DNA of 64,000 nucleotides from Pseudomonadota bacterium (GTDB lineage Bacteria; Bdellovibrionota; UBA1018; CAIMNF01), in NCBI GenBank assembly GCA_027486675.1, contig JAIXOQ010000008.1, positions 162,460 to 226,459 on the forward strand, given 5' to 3'. The position numbers and the translations under genes are program-made. This document shows positions 9,129-18,240 of this stretch, piece by piece. The stretch's first letter is position 1. Every line of letters starts with the position of its first letter. Below the pieces are notes generated by a model. The model was not told where the DNA came from. It did not search any database and was given only the letters and a program-made list of their open reading frames with translations.

Positions 9129-10486
9129 ATCCAATTCTAAGCCCCGTTGCTCTACTGACCCCGGAAAATTCTCAGCAAGCCAGCGCAGTGAGTACTTTGG
9201 ATGCGTCTCTTTTTGCCGAAGCCCTTCAAGCTCAAATTTCTGAAGAAGATCAAGAAAACGCAGAGAATGTAGCCATCGCTCCAGACCGTGGAGCAAATCC
9301 TGAACTCATAATAGCGATGGGACAGGGAGTTCCAGCGAAGACAGCAGTTCAAGAGGCTATCCCAGCAAATACAACTGTAGGTCGGGCAGGCCCATCAAAG
9401 ACAACAGTGACGCTGCCTGCCTTGGATGGGCAAGCAAAGGTGACGCAGGAATCTAGAGCTGGAGTAGACAGCCCATCAATCTCTGGGTCTGCTCTGAAGC
9501 AAAAATCCGCAGTGTCCCTAACAAAAGGCGATGTCTCGAAGTCCCCTTCGTCCCTGAGCTCGAGCGCCCAGCAAGAAGTCCTGATAAACCCGAACAACAC
9601 TCAGGCAATAGGAGAATCAGCTGAACCTTTCAGTGGAACACAGACCTCCCAAGACGATGTAGCCCTGCCCGCAGAGCTCTTGGCAAAAATGGGAATTAGC
9701 GTAGATGCACTAAGTACTGATGCTGTTTCTGGCGCGCAAAGAGCAAAAAAGGCTGGGGGCTCAGTTACGCAAAAGAACCCGGTGCAGGTTGCCGCGCGAT
9801 CGGAGAAGAAACCAGCAATGTCTACCGAGTCGTTTCTGGATTTGCGAGCTCCACTGTCTTTCTCGGGCAAGAGTTTAGCTCAAGCCGGGAAAGAGACAAA
9901 AAATAACATTAAACAATCGGTTCACTCTGTTCATCCGCTCGGGGATCAAACCCATCTGATGCTTCAAGGTGCAGCTCTTCCGATCATTGGCGCGTCAGAA
10001 AGTGCTGCTGAGGGCCAGATTCAGTTGTCACCTAAGTTTGTAGCAGAGCTTGGGAATGCTATGACGCAGATAGCGGCTCAGCCGAGCAAAAATGGCGAAA
10101 TCAGGATTCGGATGAATCCCGAACATTTAGGTGAGGTCCGTCTATTTGTTAAGGCAAGTGGCGATCAAGTGAGTGTACGGATTGATGCTGATAATCCTGC
10201 AGCAAAGGCACTCTTTGAAGGAAGTGTGAAACAACTTGAAGCAGGTCTCGCCGGCCAGAATCTCATTCTCAGAAGTGTTGAAGTAGGGTCGGTACTACCC
10301 GGCGCAACTGCGTTGAGAATGGAATCCCCAGAGGGCTTCCGCGAAACTATTCGCTTTGATTCGCCCAACAAGTCCCAAGATGATCAGTCTGGTTTTGGGC
10401 AAGCAGGTAAGCAGGGTGGAAATGCACACGAACGGTATAACCAGCGTCGAGAGCTCTTGGATGAGCGTCTTGACCGGATCGCATAG
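9125..10486 (+). CDS. fliK: Flagellar hook-length control protein FliK
   Basis: FliK measures hook length and switches export specificity through FlhB. The 453-residue product has a long, poorly conserved Ser/Thr/Ala-rich ruler region and the conserved C-terminal Flg_hook domain (about 310-390) with 'EIRIRMNPEHLGEVRLFV' and 'GLAGQNLILRSVEV'. The start is GTG at 9125 overlapping the motE stop. The molecular ruler part is of normal length for a FliK. FlgD follows 12 nt downstream. Confidence 0.93.
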   Translation: MNPILSPVALLTPENSQQASAVSTLDASLFAEALQAQISEEDQENAENVAIAPDRGANPELIIAMGQGVPAKTAVQEAIPANTTVGRAGPSKTTVTLPALDGQAKVTQESRAGVDSPSISGSALKQKSAVSLTKGDVSKSPSSLSSSAQQEVLINPNNTQAIGESAEPFSGTQTSQDDVALPAELLAKMGISVDALSTDAVSGAQRAKKAGGSVTQKNPVQVAARSEKKPAMSTESFLDLRAPLSFSGKSLAQAGKETKNNIKQSVHSVHPLGDQTHLMLQGAALPIIGASESAAEGQIQLSPKFVAELGNAMTQIAAQPSKNGEIRIRMNPEHLGEVRLFVKASGDQVSVRIDADNPAAKALFEGSVKQLEAGLAGQNLILRSVEVGSVLPGATALRMESPEGFRETIRFDSPNKSQDDQSGFGQAGKQGGNAHERYNQRRELLDERLDRIA

Positions 10487-10498
10487 AGAGGGGGGCTT

Positions 10499-11374
10499 GT
10501 GGCAGAAATAAAGACTACAGATAAGGCAGCTCTCGAGTCTCAGGTCTGGAACCAAGTGCAGGCAAGATACGGTGAAAAACCCAAAGAAGCTCGCCAAGTG
10601 AAAAAATCCTTAGATAAGGATGATTTCATGCGAATCATGCTGACTGAAATGAAGAATCAAGATCCAACAAAACCTATGGATGCTGAGCGTATGTCTCAGC
10701 AAATGGCGCAATTGACGACTGTTGAGCAGCTAAACAACATGGGAAAGTCGATTGAGAAGCTGGCTGATAAGAACTCCGCTCAAGATCGCTTAGCGATGTC
10801 TTCAATGATCGGCAAATCCGTGACGGTTGATAAATCACGCTTTGTTCATCAGAAGGGCGCGTATTCCAATCTTAACTTTGACCTACCGGGTGATGCAGAA
10901 AAAATTAAACTTGTGGTCCTGGATGAAGTAGGTGAAGAGGTCTTTGCAAAGGAGCTTGAGCCTCGCAAACAAGGTTCAAATTCGTTTAACTGGGATGGGG
11001 TGAACAGCTCTGGTGTGGCCTCCAGAAGTGGTACTTATACAGTTCGTGTCGATGCTGAGAACGAAAAGGGTGCACGCATGCAGGTCAATCCGATCTCAAA
11101 TGAACGCATTGTGGGCGTGAGCTTTGAAGCTGGGCAGACGCAGTTCTTGGTAGGCGATCCTAAAACACCGCAAAAAGTGCAGTTCAGTAATGTTCTCAAG
11201 ATGGAGATGGCAGCACCTGAGGCTGATGACGCTGGTACAAAATCTAACAAAAAGCCTGCAGCGTCAGCACCGGCGAGCAATCAGCCATTCGCAATACCAA
11301 AAGAGCTTATAAATAAGGTGGCAGCCGAGGCTGAAGAAAAAGGCTTTCCAAGTGGACTGAGTCAGGAGGGATGA
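10499..11374 (+). CDS. flgD: Flagellar hook-capping scaffold protein FlgD
   Basis: FlgD caps the growing hook and guides FlgE assembly. The 291-residue product has the N-terminal signature 'DKDDFMRIMLTEMKNQDP' (about 39-56) followed by the FlgD Tudor-like and Ig-like (FLG_Ig) domains ('FNWDGVNSSGVASRSGTYT', about 161-179). The C-terminal tail beyond about residue 240 is Ala/Pro-rich and extra. The start is GTG at 10499 with a strong GAGAGGGGGG before it. It overlaps the next gene by 4 nt. Confidence 0.94.
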   Translation: MAEIKTTDKAALESQVWNQVQARYGEKPKEARQVKKSLDKDDFMRIMLTEMKNQDPTKPMDAERMSQQMAQLTTVEQLNNMGKSIEKLADKNSAQDRLAMSSMIGKSVTVDKSRFVHQKGAYSNLNFDLPGDAEKIKLVVLDEVGEEVFAKELEPRKQGSNSFNWDGVNSSGVASRSGTYTVRVDAENEKGARMQVNPISNERIVGVSFEAGQTQFLVGDPKTPQKVQFSNVLKMEMAAPEADDAGTKSNKKPAASAPASNQPFAIPKELINKVAAEAEEKGFPSGLSQEG

Positions 11375-11811
11375 CGATGAAAACAGGAAGTCCGATTCTT
11401 GTACCCCAGATCAGCCGGTTACCCGGCTCTCAGGGCACTCTAGAGTCGAGACTAAAAAAAGGTGATTTAGTTGGCGGAGAAGATTTTGGTCCATTGCTTG
11501 AGCAAGCATTGAGCTCAAAAGCAACGGATGAAAAAAAGGACCTAGCTCAGATTGGATCTAGGCTTAAATTCTCGGCGCATGCAGCGCAACGTCTCAGGGA
11601 TCGGCAGATTCAGTTCGACCCTGACATGTTGTTGCGGATGAGTGATGCGATCGACAAGGCCGACGCTAAGGGTGTGCAGGACACGCTAGTTCTAACCGAT
11701 AAGGCTGCGCTGATAGTGAGTGTTCCGAATCGAACAGTGATTACTGCGATGGATCGGGACAACTTAACGGGCAACGTCTTCACGAATATTGATGGAGCAG
11801 TGATCGTTTGA
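11371..11811 (+). CDS. Flagellar operon protein, TIGR02530-like
   Basis: A 146-residue soluble protein with the conserved block 'FSAHAAQRLRDRQI' (about 68-81) and 'LVLTDKAALIVSVPNRTVIT' (about 108-127), which I recognise as the small family found between flgD and flgE in many Firmicutes and Deltaproteobacteria (TIGR02530). Its function is not established; proposals link it to hook assembly. It overlaps flgD by ATGA and is followed by a 139-nt gap before flgE. Confidence 0.85.
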   Translation: MTMKTGSPILVPQISRLPGSQGTLESRLKKGDLVGGEDFGPLLEQALSSKATDEKKDLAQIGSRLKFSAHAAQRLRDRQIQFDPDMLLRMSDAIDKADAKGVQDTLVLTDKAALIVSVPNRTVITAMDRDNLTGNVFTNIDGAVIV

Positions 11812-11901
11812 GTAGATATGCGTGTTTACGACTCGTAACACGGATGTTTAGAAAATAATTAGGGCTGGACCCAGAATGGGAAGCCTGCTTCACCCGATCG
11901 A

Positions 11902-11930
11902 TTGACGGTGGAGAAACTGATTCGTAGAAA
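11902..11930 (+). promoter_or_regulatory. Candidate sigma-70-type promoter upstream of flgE
   Basis: TTGACG (11902-11907, 5 of 6 matches to the -35 consensus), a 17-nt spacer, and TAGAAA (11925-11930, 4 of 6 to -10). Transcription would start near 11937, just before the GGAGG at 11939-11943 and the flgE ATG at 11951. The leader would be very short. I found no convincing sigma-54 or sigma-28 box in this 139-nt gap. It could give flgE extra expression independent of the upstream operon. Confidence 0.35.
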
Positions 11931-11950
11931 ATCGGCATGGAGGCTGAAAA

Positions 11951-13237
11951 ATGGGTATTTTATCATCAATGTACACTGGCTATACTGGGATCCAAGGTCA
12001 AGGCGAGGCTTTGTCTGTCTTTGGTGACAACATTGCCAACGCTTCGACTGTAGGGTTCAAGACCGCTCGTCCAGAATTTAAGGATGCAGTAGCTAAGTCT
12101 CTGCAAGGTGTTGCAGGCACAAGCACGGCTTCAGGGCGTGGTACGAAGCTCGGCGCAGTGCGAACCGTATTTTCCCAAGGAACGATGCTTCAAACTGAGA
12201 GCCCGACCGATCTTGGAATCACGGGGGGTGGATTTTTCACCATTGAAGGGACTGAGGGGCGTGCGTTCACGCGTGACGGATCCTTCCACTTTGATAAAGA
12301 CGGGAAACTCACCACTTCAGATGGTTACAAAGTGATGGGCTTTCAGGCGGATGAAGCTGGGAAGATTACCTCAAAGATGGGACCTATGGAGGTCAATCGC
12401 TCAGTACTGGATGCACGCGGTAGCTCAAAAGTTTCACTTTTTGCAAATCTAGACTCACGTTCAGATTCCAAAATAAAATTTGACCCGAAAAGTCCTGACA
12501 AGACTTCGCACTTTGCTACTGGTGTAACCGTGTATGACACCAATGGCGCGCCGCATGCCGTAACGGTTTACTTCAACAAGGGTGAAGGAAACCAGTGGGA
12601 GTGGAGTGCTATGGCAAAAGGAGAAGAGGTCACCGATGGGAAGCCAGGAGAAATGGTCATTCAAGCCAAAGGAAAACTCACCTTTGACAATGATGGCCGT
12701 CTTGCCGAACAAGCGACCGACGAATCTGCGTTCAATTTCAATAAAGGCTCAAAAGCAGGCCAGAAAATCGACTTTGACTTCGGTCCAGATAAGAAGAATG
12801 CCGGAGATGGATTACAAGTCACCCAGTATGGTACGGGCTCTGAGGCGTACAAGACGGTGCAGGACGGGTATACAGCGGGTACCTTGTCGGCATTGACCTT
12901 CTCTGATGATGGTAAATTATCGGCAGTCTACTCAAACGGGGAGACCATGGCTCTTGCTCAGGTGGCTTTAGCGAAGTTTGAAGCGCCCGAGGACCTACTT
13001 AAGATCGGCGGGAACAAGTTCAAAGAGACCAGGCAATCAGGGATTCCGACCGTAGGGGCCCCGATCACTGGGGGTAGAGGGTCAATCTCTTCGAAGTCGC
13101 TCGAGGCTTCGACCACGGATATCGCAAACGAATTCATCAATTTGATGACTTCGCAGCGAAACTTCCAGGCCAATAGCAGGGTCATCGGGGTTGCCGATGA
13201 GATGCTTCAAGAAGTGATTAACCTGAAACGCAGTTAA
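11951..13237 (+). CDS. flgE: Flagellar hook protein FlgE
   Basis: FlgE polymerises into the hook, the universal joint outside the outer membrane. The 428-residue product has the rod/hook N-terminal motif ('GQGEALSVFGDNIANASTVG', about 18-37), hook core domains and the C-terminal motif ('EFINLMTSQRNFQANSRVI', about 395-413). Length is within the normal range. GGAGG precedes the ATG. It is followed by a strong hairpin (13258-13287), so its transcript may end or be stabilised there. Confidence 0.96.
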   Translation: MGILSSMYTGYTGIQGQGEALSVFGDNIANASTVGFKTARPEFKDAVAKSLQGVAGTSTASGRGTKLGAVRTVFSQGTMLQTESPTDLGITGGGFFTIEGTEGRAFTRDGSFHFDKDGKLTTSDGYKVMGFQADEAGKITSKMGPMEVNRSVLDARGSSKVSLFANLDSRSDSKIKFDPKSPDKTSHFATGVTVYDTNGAPHAVTVYFNKGEGNQWEWSAMAKGEEVTDGKPGEMVIQAKGKLTFDNDGRLAEQATDESAFNFNKGSKAGQKIDFDFGPDKKNAGDGLQVTQYGTGSEAYKTVQDGYTAGTLSALTFSDDGKLSAVYSNGETMALAQVALAKFEAPEDLLKIGGNKFKETRQSGIPTVGAPITGGRGSISSKSLEASTTDIANEFINLMTSQRNFQANSRVIGVADEMLQEVINLKRS

Positions 13238-13257
13238 GTTAACAGTATTTTGACGTA

Positions 13258-13287
13258 GGCCCCTGGCACAGGAAAGTGTCAGGGGCC
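13258..13287 (+). terminator. Strong hairpin after flgE (terminator or mRNA-stabilising stem)
   Basis: A 12-bp stem (13258-13269 with 13276-13287, one G-T wobble) closed by the 6-nt loop AGGAAA, rich in G-C. The following TTGTCG is a poor U-tract, so it may be a weak or partial terminator or a 3' end stabiliser. It separates the flgB-flgE part from the fliL-fliA part of the locus. Confidence 0.6.
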
Positions 13288-13334
13288 TTGTCGCATTTGA
13301 ATCCGCACGGCAAGCTTTACTGAAGAGGCAATGG

Positions 13335-13937
13335 ATGGCCGCCGCGGAAAAAAAAGAAGAAAAGTCTGAAAGTACACCTGGAGCAGCAACGGGGGGTGGT
13401 GGCGGAAAGCTGTCCATGATCCTTGGAGTTGTGCAGCTATTGCTGACCATAGGCATTGGTGCCGTTGTGTTTCTCCAGTTTCAAAAGAGCAAACACCAAG
13501 AGAGTGTCGCAGATCTTCAGATTGAAGATCATGGCGGAGCGGGTGGTGAAGCTGCCGCCGTGGACGCACATGGGAATCCAGTTAAAGCGGAGGCGGGCAA
13601 GACCGGCGGGCTCTTTAGCAAAAAATCCTCTGTGGTCGCAACCTTGGAGCAATTTACCGTAAATCTAGCCACCTCGCCCGGTATGGCCCCAAAATTTGCG
13701 CGTGTCGTGATCGCGCTCGATCTTCCCTCTGACGATACTCAGCAGGAAGTAAATCAGAAGATGGCACAAGCTAGGAACTCGATCATCGATCTCTTTAATA
13801 GCAAGCGGCCGGCAGATCTCCAGAGCGGAGAAGGTAGAAACTTTCTGAAAGAGGAAATTAAAAACGCACTCAATAGTTTTTTAGTTTCTGGAAAAGTAAA
13901 AGCGGTCTTTTTTAGCAATTTCGCAATCAGCGGTTAG
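13335..13937 (+). CDS. fliL: Flagellar basal-body-associated protein FliL
   Basis: FliL surrounds the stator and supports torque. The 200-residue product has a short Glu/Lys/Gly-rich cytosolic N-terminus, one membrane segment (about 27-47), a Gly/Ala/His-rich periplasmic linker and the stomatin-like FliL domain (about 100-200: 'FTVNLATSPGMAPKFARVVI' to 'VFFSNFAISG'). ATG 13335 is preceded by GAGG-like purines. An alternative ATG at 13331 is in another frame. fliM follows 18 nt later. Confidence 0.92.
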   Translation: MAAAEKKEEKSESTPGAATGGGGGKLSMILGVVQLLLTIGIGAVVFLQFQKSKHQESVADLQIEDHGGAGGEAAAVDAHGNPVKAEAGKTGGLFSKKSSVVATLEQFTVNLATSPGMAPKFARVVIALDLPSDDTQQEVNQKMAQARNSIIDLFNSKRPADLQSGEGRNFLKEEIKNALNSFLVSGKVKAVFFSNFAISG

Positions 13938-13955
13938 TAGGAAGGGAGGAGGCGT

Positions 13956-14945
13956 ATGAATCAAGTCTTGAGTCAGGCTGAGGTCGATGCGCTACTCACT
14001 GCAGTCGCCGATGGATCAGTAGATACGGGTGGAGCCGGCGGATCCGGAAAAGCGGGGAGTGGAAACTCGAACGTTCAGAATTATGACCTCACCAATCAAG
14101 ACCGAGTGATTCGTGGCAAAATGCCAACTCTGGATCTGATCTACGAAAGATTTGTACGTCTTTTTAGGATTTCGCTCTCAAATTCACTTCGTAAGATTGC
14201 ATCTATAAGTATTATCTCTACCGATCTTTTGAAGTTTGGCGAGTTTGTGAATACGCTGCCAATTCCGAGTTGTGTAGGAATTCTTAGGTCTGGGACCTTG
14301 CGCGGCCCAGTGCTGCTTGTCTTTGAATCCAAGCTCTCTTACGCACTCATCGATAGTTATTTTGGTGGGACGGATCGCCCATATACAAAGGTAGATGGCA
14401 AAGAGTTCACGCGGATCGAACTGATGATTATGAATAAGGTTCTCCAGCTCGGCATCGCTGATCTGGAGGAAGCTTGGGCGCCAGTTCATCGCATGGAGCT
14501 TGAGCACATGAGAACTGAGGTGAATCCTCAGTTTGTCGGAGTCGTTCCGCTTTCCGAAGTGATCATTTCCACTACATTTGAGGTTGAACTTGAAAACGCG
14601 AGCGGAACGATAGCTCTGGTTATCCCGTACTCGACCATCGAGTCGATTAAAAACAAGCTCAATACCTCATTCCAGGCAGATGGCGATCGAGCGGATCGTG
14701 TCTGGGTTGAAAACTTAGAAGATCATATGAGAAATCTTGAGGCTACGATCTCAGTCAACTTAGGTGAGACCCAAATTAATGTTGGAGACCTAGTGAATCT
14801 GAATGTTGGGGATGTGCTCCCGCTGAATCAGGATTGTGATGGTGAGCTTAAGCTGCTTGTAGAGGGAATACCCAAATTTAAATGCTTTTTCGGAGTCACT
14901 CGTGGGACACGAGCGGTTCAAATCACGCAGAGCTTGGAGGAGTAG
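13956..14945 (+). CDS. fliM: Flagellar motor switch protein FliM
   Basis: FliM forms the C-ring wall and receives CheY-P. The 329-residue product starts with the CheY-binding motif 'LSQAEVDALL' (5-14), then a Gly/Ser-rich linker (about 20-45), the middle CheC-like domain and the C-terminal SpoA domain (about 255-325). The start has an excellent GAAGGGAGGAGG ahead. Presence of the N-terminal motif indicates that the motor is under chemotactic control. Confidence 0.97.
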   Translation: MNQVLSQAEVDALLTAVADGSVDTGGAGGSGKAGSGNSNVQNYDLTNQDRVIRGKMPTLDLIYERFVRLFRISLSNSLRKIASISIISTDLLKFGEFVNTLPIPSCVGILRSGTLRGPVLLVFESKLSYALIDSYFGGTDRPYTKVDGKEFTRIELMIMNKVLQLGIADLEEAWAPVHRMELEHMRTEVNPQFVGVVPLSEVIISTTFEVELENASGTIALVIPYSTIESIKNKLNTSFQADGDRADRVWVENLEDHMRNLEATISVNLGETQINVGDLVNLNVGDVLPLNQDCDGELKLLVEGIPKFKCFFGVTRGTRAVQITQSLEE

Positions 14946-14951
14946 AAGGTT

Positions 14952-15293
14952 ATGGCGAATCCACCGACACTAGGAAAGTTAGATGGCGGCTTGGCCGGCT
15001 TTGACGCAAATGCGCATGCTGAGGCAGGCTCAGTTCATTCACTCGATTTTATCTTAGATATCCCGCTTAAAGTTACGGTTGAGCTGGGGCGCACCAGGAT
15101 GTCCGTTCGAGACATATTGCAGCTCATGCAAGGTTCTGTGATCGAACTCTCAAAATTTGCCGGCGAACCGCTAGAGGTTTTGGTAAATGACCGCTTAGTG
15201 GCCCGTGGCGAGGTCGTCACAGTGAACGATAAATTTGGGATTCGGCTTACAGATATTCTGTCGCCGATGGAGAGAATTGAGCAGTTGAAGTAG
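14952..15293 (+). CDS. fliN: Flagellar motor switch protein FliN
   Basis: FliN lines the bottom of the C-ring with FliM. The 113-residue product has a short variable N-terminus and one SpoA domain ('LDIPLKVTVELGRTRMSVRD' onward, about 35-110). It is the short, single-domain type. The gene starts 6 nt after fliM. Confidence 0.96.
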   Translation: MANPPTLGKLDGGLAGFDANAHAEAGSVHSLDFILDIPLKVTVELGRTRMSVRDILQLMQGSVIELSKFAGEPLEVLVNDRLVARGEVVTVNDKFGIRLTDILSPMERIEQLK

Positions 15294-15316
15294 TTAGAAG
15301 AAAGGTAGAACGACAC

Positions 15317-16387
15317 ATGAGCCATGGATGGCGAATGATCGGAATGAATTTTGTTGGCCTGTTAGCACTGCAAGGAATTGCAGGCGCAGCCGTAACAGTC
15401 AGGGATATAGCTGTCTCTGAAGGGCTGAATGCTACCCTCGTGATGGATGCTCCGCTCCCTAAAGGGGCGGTCCGCTTAGAGTACTTACGTGACATTGTCC
15501 AGCTCACCTTAAATGGAGCCACACTTTATCCCGCAAAGATTGAAAATTATAACTCCGGTGTGGTGAAGAAGCTGTTTGCTTACCAGTATGCCCCGGCGGT
15601 TGTTCGGGTTCGCTTTTCCGTGAGTGATGATGCTGAACGTTTTCGCGGAAAATTGAAGCTTTCGGTCACAGGGAAACAGATCGACTTAGGGTTCTCCGAT
15701 GTTCCCGTCGCCGTTAAACCTAAGGAAGCTGAAAAGATCTCTGTCCCGGATAAAGCCCCGAGTAAGGTCCTAATGAAACCGGTGGCCCCAACGGTCAGTT
15801 TAGAAGAAGAGAAAAGCCTCTTAAAGAAGGTACTCAGCGAAGATTCGCCAAAGAAGACTTTGACGGGGAACCCAAATATTGAGCGGAAAGAGCCTGCGTC
15901 TCCTATGCGTGCTGTAGGCATACTTGTAGTTTTACTAGGATCCATCGGTCTTTTTGTTTTTTGGCTCAAAAGGAAACATACTCGGGCACAAACACGGCCG
16001 CAGGGCGCTTTTTGGTCGAATCTTTTTCCTGGAATGAAAAAAAGTGGAAAGTTCATTGAGGTCATCGCGAGTTCACCCTTAGGCCCAAAACAAAACATCC
16101 TACTCGTGAGGGTTCAAGGGCAGAAGCTGGTGCTAGGGGTTACGCAGGATCGCATTCAATTGATCACACAACTCGATAACGAGTTCGAAGGCGATGTCCT
16201 GGATGATCCTGCGATCAGCGAGTCCTTGGGTCACATGTTAGGCGGCACTGTGCTTCCTAAGGCAGCTGCCGGCGCCATGGCGTATCCTACAACCGCAGTC
16301 ACTCTGTCCGCTCCGATACAACAAAAACGTCAGCTTTCGTTCCGTGATGAAATCAGGTCAAAACTCAATGAATCGAGGATGCGGTGA
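15317..16387 (+). CDS. fliO: FliO-like protein with an N-terminal AMIN-like secreted domain
   Basis: FliO helps assemble the FliP ring of the export gate. This 356-residue version is unusually long. It has a signal peptide (about 1-24), a beta-rich domain resembling AMIN (about 26-125, ending 'FAYQYAPAVVRVRFSV' to 'VTGKQIDLGF'), a linker, one membrane segment (about 198-217) and the FliO core in the cytosol ('IEVIASSPLGPKQNILLVRV', about 247-266, then GQKLVLGV). Classic FliO is only about 100-150 residues. AMIN domains usually bind peptidoglycan or secretins, so the extension may anchor or place the gate; that is inference. It overlaps fliP by GTGA. Confidence 0.82.
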   Translation: MSHGWRMIGMNFVGLLALQGIAGAAVTVRDIAVSEGLNATLVMDAPLPKGAVRLEYLRDIVQLTLNGATLYPAKIENYNSGVVKKLFAYQYAPAVVRVRFSVSDDAERFRGKLKLSVTGKQIDLGFSDVPVAVKPKEAEKISVPDKAPSKVLMKPVAPTVSLEEEKSLLKKVLSEDSPKKTLTGNPNIERKEPASPMRAVGILVVLLGSIGLFVFWLKRKHTRAQTRPQGAFWSNLFPGMKKSGKFIEVIASSPLGPKQNILLVRVQGQKLVLGVTQDRIQLITQLDNEFEGDVLDDPAISESLGHMLGGTVLPKAAAGAMAYPTTAVTLSAPIQQKRQLSFRDEIRSKLNESRMR

Positions 16388-17127
16388 AGGTCTTGTTCAT
16401 TCTGGCTACAGCATTTTTCGTTCCAGCCGCCTCACTAGCGGCCGATGGACTGAATTTGCCTGCTGTGGCTCTTAACTTTGCCGAAGGTGGGAGGCCCACC
16501 GAGCTTGTGAATGTCCTGAAAATTGTTGTCCTACTCACGGTCCTCACGCTAGCTCCTGCAATTCTAGTGATGATGACGTCCTTCACACGGATGGTTATTG
16601 TCCTGAGTTTCCTGCGCCAGTCCCTCGGCACTCAACAAATGCCACCCAATCAGGTCCTTGTTGGCCTTGCTCTGTTTCTTTCTTTCTTTGTCATGGCACC
16701 GACTTGGCAAAAAATTTCGACCGAGGCGATCGATCCTTATCTCGCAGAGAAGATTGATCAAAAGGAAGCATTCACAAAAATTGAAGCACCGATGCGCGAG
16801 TTTATGTTCTCCCAAACTCGTGAAAAGGATCTCGAACTATTTTTAAGCATGTCGAAGATGCCAAAACCGCAGAATCGTGAAAGCGTTCCTTCTTACGTAC
16901 TTGTCCCGTCCTTTGTTTTAAGTGAATTGAATACCGCATTTCAGATGGGGTTTATGCTCTATCTACCTTTCTTGGTGATCGACATGGTTGTTGCGAGCGT
17001 GCTCATGGCGATGGGTATGATGATGCTCCCGCCTATGATGATTTCACTGCCATTTAAATTACTTCTATTTGTTCTAGTCGATGGTTGGGCGTTGGTTGTG
17101 GGTAGTCTGGTCAAGAGTTTTGGCTAG
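16384..17127 (+). CDS. fliP: Flagellar export gate protein FliP
   Basis: FliP forms the core of the export gate with FliQ and FliR. The 247-residue product has a cleavable signal peptide (about 1-19), four membrane segments, and the family motifs 'MTSFTRMVIVLSFLRQ' (about 60-75) and 'FLVIDMVVASVLMAMGM' (about 197-213). The start is GTG at 16384 overlapping the fliO stop. Length is normal. Confidence 0.97.
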   Translation: MKVLFILATAFFVPAASLAADGLNLPAVALNFAEGGRPTELVNVLKIVVLLTVLTLAPAILVMMTSFTRMVIVLSFLRQSLGTQQMPPNQVLVGLALFLSFFVMAPTWQKISTEAIDPYLAEKIDQKEAFTKIEAPMREFMFSQTREKDLELFLSMSKMPKPQNRESVPSYVLVPSFVLSELNTAFQMGFMLYLPFLVIDMVVASVLMAMGMMMLPPMMISLPFKLLLFVLVDGWALVVGSLVKSFG

Positions 17128-17151
17128 TACATTCTAGGAAAGGATTGATTC

Positions 17152-17421
17152 ATGACAGAAGAATTAGCGATGTCGATTGGAAATCAAGCCCTGATGACTA
17201 TTGTGTACATTGCAGGCCCGATCCTACTGGCCGCCATGGTTGTTGGTATCATCGTGAGTATTCTTCAAGCGATCACGCAGATCAATGAAGCGACCCTGAC
17301 CTTTATTCCTAAGATTATTGCCGTCGTGATCACGATCGTCGTTATGGCTCCTTGGATGCTTCAGGTGTTAAAGGACTATGCAACGAGCATCTTTGGTGGT
17401 GCAGGGGAGATGCTCAGGTAA
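17152..17421 (+). CDS. fliQ: Flagellar export gate protein FliQ
   Basis: An 89-residue, two-helix membrane protein of the export gate. The conserved stretch 'SILQAITQINEATLTFIPK' (about 37-55) is diagnostic. It begins with ATG after AGGAAAGGATTG. Its stop codon abuts the fliR start directly (17421/17422), so the two are translated together. Confidence 0.96.
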   Translation: MTEELAMSIGNQALMTIVYIAGPILLAAMVVGIIVSILQAITQINEATLTFIPKIIAVVITIVVMAPWMLQVLKDYATSIFGGAGEMLR

Positions 17422-18231
17422 ATGGTTTTTCAAGACTGGAGCACAGCCGAGATCGTGACCTTTTTTATGGTACTCATGCGCATGGGTACCTTGGTCGCAG
17501 TCATGCCCATTTTTGGGGATAAGGTGATTCCAGTTACGGTCAAGATACTTCTCTCTTTAGCGTTAAGTCTCGCAATGTTCCCCATGTTGATTGGCAACGG
17601 TTGGATATCGACCGATCAGGGTACCGTTTATCTCAACGATTTGTCCGTATTCATTGGGACGGTGACACAAGAAGTTTTGGTCGGACTGACGCTTGGATTC
17701 GCTGCTCAACTTGTTTTCCATACCATCACAGCCGCGGGTGACTTCATTGGGCAGTTTGTCGGTCTCAACACCGCTAGCTCCTTTGATCCGCACTTGCAGT
17801 CCCAAACGGCGTTGATGGGTCAGATCTTATCGACTCTTGGTATGCTTGCCTTTTTGGCGATGGATGGCCATTTGATGCTTGTAAAGACCATCGCAGATTC
17901 CTTTCACTGGATTGGGATCGGGCAGTTTTCGGTCGGAGACAGCTTCAAGACGGAGATGATTCGCATGACGACAAATGTCATGAGTTTCGGACTGCAACTT
18001 GCCGCCCCCGTCGCAATGGCGATGATGTTTTTAAATATCGTCTACGGTGTTCTTGCAAAGACGCTCCCACAGTTAAACGTCCTCACGTTGTCGATGAGCG
18101 TTAGTTTGTTTGTAGGACTCATTGTTCTCAACTTAAGTTATCCAGCCATACACAGCGGGATGATCGGTCTTTTTCAAGGCGCATTTGAGGACCTGACTGG
18201 CCTTATGCGCACCATGAAGAAAGGAGCATAA
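17422..18231 (+). CDS. fliR: Flagellar export gate protein FliR
   Basis: The 269-residue membrane protein, with about six helices, completes the FliP5Q4R1 gate. Recognisable are 'MVLMRMGTLVAVMPIFG' (about 16-32), 'AAGDFIGQFVGLNTASSFDP' (110-129) and 'TLPQLNVLTLSMSVSLFVG' (about 214-232). flhB follows 9 nt downstream. Confidence 0.96.
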   Translation: MVFQDWSTAEIVTFFMVLMRMGTLVAVMPIFGDKVIPVTVKILLSLALSLAMFPMLIGNGWISTDQGTVYLNDLSVFIGTVTQEVLVGLTLGFAAQLVFHTITAAGDFIGQFVGLNTASSFDPHLQSQTALMGQILSTLGMLAFLAMDGHLMLVKTIADSFHWIGIGQFSVGDSFKTEMIRMTTNVMSFGLQLAAPVAMAMMFLNIVYGVLAKTLPQLNVLTLSMSVSLFVGLIVLNLSYPAIHSGMIGLFQGAFEDLTGLMRTMKKGA

Positions 18232-18240
18232 GAGAGAGAA

